This document shows, piece by piece, positions 57,391 to 64,000 of a stretch of 64,000 nt of DNA; within the stretch, counting starts at the first letter, position 1; every line of letters starts with the position of its first letter. Source of the DNA: Sarcocystis neurona (Eukaryota > Apicomplexa > Conoidasida > Eucoccidiorida > Sarcocystidae). The position numbers and the translations under genes are program-made. Below the pieces are notes generated by a model. That model was not told the origin of the DNA. It worked only from the letters and a program-made list of their open reading frames with translations, and did not search any database. Where the stretch lies: NCBI GenBank assembly GCA_000727475.1, contig KL647312.1, forward strand, positions 992,001-1,056,000, read 5' to 3'.

Positions 57391-57797
57391 CTAAGGGCAT
57401 ACATATATACATAGGATACACATTCAATATGCACATGGGTACATATATACTCCTGCAAACACGAATTCCCGTACACATGGAGATGTATCGATACAGGCAG
57501 GCACGTACACTGCTGCGTGGACTCCTGGACAAAAATGTCGGTAGTGCGTAAATCCGTATATTAGGAGATACACATGAGTATACACGTTTATAGAGAGAGT
57601 GAGAGACACACATGCTAGTGTTTACATATACATATGTATATATGTAGTAAACTGCAGCGCTGCACCTGCGCGGCCAGGCTTTCGTTGTTATTTGTGTGCG
57701 TAGGGCGGGGCTCTTATATTTCTTGGAGCGCGTTCGATCCGACGCTTCTTCTTTTCTTCACCGACCTACTCTTCCTCCTCGCTTTCCTTGGCATCAG

Positions 57798-60700
57798 GAG
57801 GCACGACTCCAGCAGCCGCTGCGAGAAATGCAGCAGCATCCGAAGCAGCAGCAGCACCCGCTGTTTACACGAAGTCTGCCCAAACGTTTGCGGCTGCGAA
57901 AAGTCCTGGTGTTGTTCTTCCGGGTGTTGCAGCTGCTTGCGCGCTAGCGGCTGTCGGCCCCGAGGGAAGAAGAACTGGTGCCAGAATTATCAAGCCCTCT
58001 GCTGCTACTAATTCTGCTGCATCTCCCCGCCCCGCCGTTGGAATACACTTGCCGTTGACTGCTACCCCTGCAAGCGCTGTTGCAGGTGCTCGGTCACCTG
58101 CTGCTGCTGTCGTTACTGCTGCGACGTTGTCGTCTGCCCCCGCTGCTACTGTGGGACATGCTGCTGCTTGCGCCCAGTCAAGCCAAGCCACACAACAGGA
58201 GCCTCTAGCAACTTCGGCCGTCGTTGGCCCGCCTCTCGAGGTCGCCTCGTCTGCGGGTGTAGTCCTCGCTGCTTCCAGTTCTGCGGCCACGGTGGACGCT
58301 GCGGCGACAGAGGGTGGCACGCAGCAGGAGCACTTCCGAAGTCCTGCTGCTGCGTTAGACCACTCTGCTGGGCCGAGCTTCGCCTCTGGGGCCGCTGCTG
58401 TTGCTGGTGCCGCAGGGCAACAGAGAGAAGAGGGAAGGGTGGGTGTCGAAGGAGCAGCAGCGAACGCAGGAGGTGCGGGCTTGCCACCGGCAGCAGAGAC
58501 GAAGTGCAGCCGCAGCAATACCAGCGGCAGCAGTCCTGATATCAGCGACAGCAGCAACCAGGGGCGCTCTAACAGCAAGAGCAAATGCAGCCGCAAGAGT
58601 GCTCCCAGCAGCATGAAGATTACCACGTCCGCCTCGAGAGAAGAAGCCCTTGCTGGTGTTTCGGAAGAAGCGGTACAGAAAGGAAGGGAAGGGGAAGAGA
58701 GGAAAAAAAGAAAGGAAGAAGCAGAGGAAGGAGAAGAAGACGAAGAAGAAGGAGGACTTGCAAGTCTCTGTTGCTGCAGCTTCCCCGTCGCATCAGGTGC
58801 AACCGCACGGGGTATCTGCAGCTCGGCAGGTGGGTCGGAACCACACACAGCAATGATCGAGAATTCGACAGCTGCAGCAACAGCCTCAGCAGCAGCCTTA
58901 GCATCAGCAACAACACGAAAGGAACGTAACTGCATAAGCGCGGTTCGATGTGGGGAGACGATCGAAGAAGAAGAAAAGCAGCAGCGAAAGAAGGACGCGG
59001 AGAAGGACCGCAGCAGCGGTAGAAAAGGCGACGAGACGCCCACGTGCAGCAGAGGCAGCAGCAACGGTTCTGTTGGCATTGAGGGATGGTCCGATACTTC
59101 CGTGAGATACTGCAGTGACGCAGGCTTATCGCTGTCCTCTGACTTAAACGACAGCGACAATAAAGACCACCAGCAGCAACAGCAGCAGCTGCAGCAAGGG
59201 CAGCAGCAGCAGGAGAAGCACCAGCAGCAAGAGAAGCAGCAGCAGGAAGAGAAGCAGCAGCAAGAGCAGCAGCAGCAGCAAGAGCAGTATCAGCAACAAG
59301 CGCAGGAACGAGAAGGCATGCAGCAGCAGGGAAACAAGGAGGATTACGAAGGGCAGTCAACGGTGCAGCAGATGCGGCAACAGCGAGGCGCCGAGGATGT
59401 GTTGCGGCAGCAGCAGCGGCAGCAGCAGAACTCAGTGGAGACGCTACTTCAGCAGCAGCCAAAGAAGCTGCAGGGGGACGAGCATCTGGAGAAGCAGAAG
59501 CGAGAGCCACACGGGCAGCAGGAGCCGACGAATGCAAGTGTGGAAAGGCAGCAACAGCGGCAGACAGTTCAACGTGAAGCGCAACAGCGGGAGCCGCTGA
59601 GGGCCCAGAGTCAGCAAGCCCAGCAGATGCCACAGCACCCAGTGGAACACCAGCAGGAAGAGGACGGGGAGGAAATGCTGCAGACTCAGCCTCCTAACCA
59701 CGAGGCAAAGACGCGGCTTTTCGGGCAGCAGCTCGCAACGCAGGATCAGCGGGGCCGGCAGCGGGAAAAGGACGACGAAAAGGCCGGCCAGCTGCTCCAC
59801 CGGCGCCAGCTAGATCGTATCCACTTGGACGAGGAAGAGAAAGCAACTGCCACTGCCGCTGCAGCGGTGAAGAAGCAGAAGCGCTACCAGCGGCACGTGT
59901 ATACGAAGCGAGATATGCTGCTGTGCTTCCTGGCGCAGGTCAGACTGTTACCCTGCACTCTACGGGCTTTATGGCCCTATTCTACGCACACATAAAATGA
60001 TTTATATGCATTAATACGCATGCAAGATACCTGTACATATATATATGTATATATATACACGCGCAGGCAGATGTGTACGTGTGAACGCACAAATACATAT
60101 ATATATATACAATTAGTGAAGTAAGTAGTGACTCAGTCGGCACAACCGCCTTCTGAATTGCACGAATACATACACACATGTGTGTATGTGTATATATGTG
60201 TGTACCGATTCGCCTGTGTATGTATATGCGTCTGTATGTATAAAACTTTGCTTCCGTTTCTATTTTTTGATCATCCTCTTGACGCTTTTCCACGTCCTAC
60301 TCTCTTGACGTGTGGTTCCGCATTCTTGTGAAAAAGAAGTTTCCCCGCTTGTCTTTCTTTTCCTTTTCTATGTGCGTCTGTCCCTTGTCGTTTTTCTCTT
60401 TATTGCCATGTTCTTCGTTCTCACGTCTACCTACCCGTACTACTTATTTGCTTCCTTGCGGCGTACACGTACAAATTCTCTGTATATATATATATATATA
60501 CACCTGGTATATCCCCCCCACACATCTGCGTACCTGCTCTGTATACGTACAGTTCTCTGTATATATACATGTGTATACGTGTTTGTGGTCCTCTGCCCGT
60601 AAAGGCCGCTCTCTTGAACGAGGTACTCCTGATCATTCCCTCTACATGCTTCTTCGCCTTTTCTCTATCCGCCAGTTTGTTGAGCTGCACGCCGACCGAC

Positions 60701-61421
60701 TTTTAAGTGAGACAGCTGTATTCTCCGTAGACCTGGAAAATCTCGTTAGGCATTGCACGTGTTGGTGTGTGGTGCTGCTGCCCCCATGCAGAAGCATGGG
60801 GAAAAGGAGGAGGAGGAGGGCGGCGGTGAGCGGACGCGCATCCTAGCATCAACAGCGTCGCAGGCGGCAGAAGCAGCGCGCGAACGGGCGGGCGACTGGA
60901 GGACGGGGACAACCGGTGTAGAAGCAGCCGCAGCTGCAGGCACGGCAGCCCCAAAAGCAGCAGAAAGCTGCTCGGACGAGAAGGAGAAAGAGAAGGATGG
61001 GGAAGGAGAAGAGAAACCGCTTGCGCAGCAGGGGAGACAGAAGCAAAAGGAAGCGTGGCCTTTATTTTACTGCGAAAGTCGCTACGGCCAGAAGGCAGCT
61101 CACAGGGCCCAGCGCGTGCCAGTGCAACAGCGCATACAACAGCAGCAACACCACCACCACCATCCTCGACGAAGGAGTTGTGGATCTCAAGAGCATCACA
61201 CAGCAGCCCCTGCAACTCACACCTCTTCTTCTTCGTTTCCTCCTTCCTCCTCAGCAGATACCTGTTTTTGCCCAGGCAGTCTCTCCCGAAGCAGCAGCAG
61301 AGGTGACAGCGTCGCCCAGCAGCAGACGTGCGTCCCCTCCAGACGAAGCAGCGGCGACGTGCCAGCGGCAGCTGCTGCCCAGACAGAGACGGTGTCGCCA
61401 ACTGCGCTCTCTGCTGCTGCA
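57798..61421 (+). CDS. Gln-rich protein with an eIF4E-binding-like motif
   Basis: A long exon, 57798-59938, starts behind a pyrimidine tract ending GGCATCAG. It codes in order for an Ala-rich region, a Ser/Ala region, an acidic/basic segment (EERKKRKEEAEEGEEDEEEG), and from about residue 450 a very Gln-rich region (QQQQQLQQGQQQQEKHQQQE). The end is RYQRHVYTKRDMLLCFLAQ before donor CAG|GTCAGA. YTKRDML fits the eIF4E-binding consensus Y-x4-L-hydrophobic with Met for Leu, a variant also present in Drosophila 4E-BP. In 4E-BP, 4E-T and eIF4G proteins this motif docks on the cap-binding protein. The next exon, 61255-61421, lies behind a 30-bp pyrimidine tract and joins in phase (QIPVFAQAVSPEAAAEV). 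The first exon and the end of the gene are uncertain. Confidence 0.6.
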
Positions 61422-61542
61422 GTAAGACCTGTCTCGCTCCCCGACCCAGGGGGTGGGCTGGTGCATTCGCTCGGTGCTCAGTCCGTCGCTGCTGCCTCCC
61501 CCTCCCACGCCGCCGTCCTCGCTGCACTTGCTGCTGCTGCAG

Positions 61543-61874
61543 CCTCATCCTCCGCTGCCGTTCACCCGCCCGCTCCTGCTGCCGCCGTCCCTGTGGCCTC
61601 TCCCGAGCAGCAGCTGCAGGCAGCGGCAGTGGCCCAGCAGAGAGCCGCCGCTGCAGCGCCGCCTTGGCACTGGACTCGTCAGCAGCAGCAGCAGCAGGCA
61701 GCTGCAGCTGCAATATTCGCTCTGGGGCTGCAGATGCTACAGGAGAGGAAAGCGGCAGCAGCAGAAGCGGCACCGAGAGAGGTCGCAGCAGCTGAGGCAG
61801 CAGCAGGATCCACGGGAACTGACCCAGCAACAACTGCAATGAACGCAGCGCTTCTCTCTCCTTCTGCTGCACAG
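61543..61874 (+). CDS. Ala/Gln-rich exon, probably the same gene
   Basis: Between TGCTGCTGCTGCAG and a CAG|GTAATT donor a plus frame reads PPAPAAAVPVASPEQQLQAA, then PPWHWTRQQQQQQ and AIFALGLQMLQERKAAAAEA, ending NAALLSPSAAQ. Entry needs phase 1, whereas the exon ending at 61421 leaves phase 2, so a linking exon or a different acceptor is missing. A second plus frame (KRQQQKRHRERSQQLRQQQ, stop 61842) and a minus Leu/Ala frame are competing readings. A small terminal exon may follow near 62212. Confidence 0.4.
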
Positions 61875-61999
61875 GTAATTCTCCCAGCCAATCGCTTGCG
61901 TGTACGTGAAGGCACGCATACAGCTGCCTTCACGATGGACGTCTACCATGACATGAGCAGTCTAACTCACAAACAAATACATATATGTGTTCTGTGTTA

Positions 62000-63600
62000 A
62001 TCCACACCTGTTATAAAGAATCTCTGCCGCGTGTGTATTCCTACCAATGTATGACTAAATGTGCACGTGTGCGTTGTGCTGTACGCGTCTACGGCAGCCG
62101 ACTTGTCGTCGTATCTACTTACGCATGTATATGAAACGTCGGTGAAGCCACACCACGTATACTCGTGCCCTCGCGTCTAGACCGTCTTTGGCTTTTGCGA
62201 AGTTTTTGCAGAGCGGCAGGACGCTTCGGTGTCGTTGCAGCAGTCGCAACAATAACATAACGTTTTAAAAGGATAGGAGGATCTCTGTCTATCCGTCAAG
62301 CGCTCCTCTTGCGGCCACCAGGAAACTCATAGATATTCGTACCATGTTTTGCTTGTTGTTTAGTGGCACTCACGTGTAAAGTCAGCTGCTTCTTCTTCGA
62401 CTGCTCCTTGCTCTCCGCCGTCGCACAGAAGCCCGAGTTTAGAGAGAAGAGCAGAAGCACAGCGATAGACACGTCTGCTCGTGAGGAGGTGCCCAACTGT
62501 ATTGAAGCACTTCGAGCAGCAAAACAGACCGAAGAGAACGCGCTGGAAGGCGCGGGTCTTCTATCCTCACGTATTTCTGAACGAAGTCTCTTCAAATATC
62601 AAGTCACCTACACAGGAGTAGGTACATATATATATATACATATATATGTGTATATGTCTTTCTCCTCTCTCTATATATATCTACATATTCGTATATGCAT
62701 ATGCGTACAGACGCGAAAGGGTCAGCATGACACAAAGTGTCTTGTATCAAAGAAAATGTTCTCCATTTCGTTTTCTCTTTCTGTCTCTGTCTTTGCGCAG
62801 CGCATGCACACATACACGGACATATATATATATATATATATATGTGTATGTATATGTTCACATATATACATATATATGCACATATGAGTTTATGTACATG
62901 TACGTGTGTGTACACATATGCGTATATACGTATATATATATATATATATATGTATACGTTCACATATATACATATATACGCACATATGAGTTTATGTACA
63001 TGTACGTGTGTGTACACATATGCGTATATACGTATATGTACATATATATATATATACACACACATATCTCTCCCTCTCTCTATATATATATGTGCATATA
63101 TATGTATATATGATGTCAGAGCATATCTGACGTCCTGTGTGTTCTTGTGATAAACATTCCTTTCGTTTGTAGATTTCAGTGTCTACCTCCAGACTTGTAG
63201 ACGTATACATGTGCAAGTACATACGTACGTATGATTATACGTGCATACATGTACATGTGTGTACATATATATATATATATATACGGAAATGTTCAGTCGC
63301 ACATGTGTACACGTAAGTGCAGTCATACACATATACATATATGTACACATATGTATACACATATGTACACGAATTCATATACACAGGTGTGCATATATAT
63401 ATATATAAACACATATCCGCGCATATTTACACGTCTATATATGTGCGCTTGTACAGACGTCTCTCCACGTATATATCTAGAAACGTATATACTTACGCAC
63501 CTATATAAACATGTACATATATATGGGCGTGAACGTTTCCGGGCACGCAAGTGATGAATATCAGTGCACTCTGCTGCTGCTTCTGGTTTCGGTTTCTCTG
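62000..63600. other. intergenic or intronic stretch
   Basis: 62300-62600 has a plus frame with KPEFREKSRSTAIDTSAREE and NALEGAGLLSSRISERSLF, and an antisense frame that lacks an ATG. 62620-63550 is TA/CA microsatellite including a 102-bp tandem duplication. No gene boundaries could be set. Confidence 0.5.
62860..63035. repeat. 102-bp tandem duplication in microsatellite DNA
   Basis: The string GAGTTTATGTACATGTACGT and the following GTGTGTACACATATGCG occur at 62886 and at 62988 without change, a period of 102 bp; flanking TTCACATATATACATATATA is shared too. Confidence 0.85.
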
Positions 63601-63657
63601 CTGTTGTTTCTCCAATACCATGCCGTATACCGCAGGCTTTCCTCGCTCGAAATGCAG

Positions 63658-64000
63658 CGACACACCCCTGCAGCACCGACCAACAGCAGCAGCATCCGCT
63701 CTCCCCACAGCAGCTGCTGCAGCCGCATCTCGCCACACAGCTCCGGCAGCAGCTTCTTTTGTTGCAGGAGCAGCAGCGCCAGCAACGACAGCAGCAGCTT
63801 CAGCAGCAGCAGCTTCATCAGCAACAGCGACTTCAGCAACAGCAGCCGCAGCAGCTTCAGCAACAGCGGCACCTGCAGCAACAGCGGCACCTGCAGCAAC
63901 AGCAGCACCCGCAGCTGCAGCATCCACAGAGGCAGCAGTTGCTCGCGCTGCTGCACCACCTCCAGCAGCGGCAGCAGCTGGAGGAGTTGCAGCAGCAGCT
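63658..64000 (+). CDS. Gln-rich exon, runs off the window
   Basis: Behind a Cys/Leu-rich C/T stretch and the acceptor GAAATGCAG (or CCTGCAG 14 bp later) a plus frame reads DQQQQHPLSPQQLLQPHLAT, then QLRQQLLLLQEQQRQQRQQQ, and near the edge RQQLLALLHHLQQRQQLEEL. It remains open at base 64000, so the protein is cut by the window edge. Leu spacing within the Gln helix suggests a coiled coil or prion-like region. Ala and Ser frames of the same CAG DNA are also open; the Gln/Leu frame has the most structured sequence. Confidence 0.45.

Noticed and set aside
60703..61872. 389-codon minus frame opposite the Gln-rich plus gene
   Set aside because: Leu/Pro/Ser-rich antisense of CAG-type sequence with no ATG context; the plus strand has pyrimidine tracts and good splice sites.
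1..64000. Telomere-like heptamer arrays, rRNA genes, transposon ORFs or terminal repeats
   Set aside because: No arrays of the AAACCCT type, no rRNA signatures and no reverse transcriptase or transposase motifs were noticed by eye.

Overview
The window looks like nuclear DNA of a coccidian apicomplexan, most likely an Eimeria-type parasite (inference from composition, not from a database match). The signs are in-frame CAG/GCA/CTG runs coding for Gln, Ala, Ser and Leu tracts, exons of about 75-600 bp set in introns of 0.05-3.4 kb full of TA/CA microsatellites, GT-AG splice sites behind pyrimidine-rich tracts, and one eukaryotic-type tRNA. There are no prokaryotic operons, ribosome binding sites, insertion sequences or CRISPR arrays. 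Nearly every long open frame is a product of trinucleotide repeats that stay open in several frames on both strands, so genes had to be read exon by exon, using splice sites and phase continuity.

The best supported gene is on the minus strand, 43071 to about 32165: an intron-rich RsmE-family rRNA (uracil-N3)-methyltransferase. Its pieces carry the family's motifs in the right order, and all six junctions keep reading frame. It covers one sixth of the window for about 480 residues, and its introns hold a 27-bp minisatellite, a 17-bp minisatellite and long purine/pyrimidine tracts.

Layout: 0.4-1.1 kb has two convergent terminal exons. 4.3-5.5 kb has an Ala/Gln-rich minus exon. 6-10 kb has a phase-consistent minus gene, of which three exons are clear. 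11.9-17.4 kb has minus exons, including a coiled-coil exon and a multi-exon gene with a Cys-rich domain ending at 14755. 17.4-20.3 kb has a minus gene for an Ala/Pro/Lys-rich protein with KP repeats. 20.4-24.3 kb has plus and minus exons, among them a possible ArfGEF micro-exon and a membrane protein. 24.6-28.4 kb is a repeat-poor island with tRNA-Arg(UCU). 28.5-30.1 kb encodes a Ser/Thr-rich protein. 32-43 kb is the methyltransferase gene. 43-49 kb is mostly unresolved. 49.6-51.5 kb has a plus and a minus gene facing each other. 51.5-56 kb is mostly microsatellite DNA. 57.8-61.9 kb has a plus gene for a very Gln-rich protein with an eIF4E-binding-like motif. The window ends inside another Gln-rich plus exon.

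No shared pathway can be inferred. The methyltransferase (probably organellar rRNA modification) and the eIF4E-binding-like protein (cap-dependent translation) are the only entries with a proposed molecular role beyond general topology. Most others are real-looking coding sequence of unknown function.
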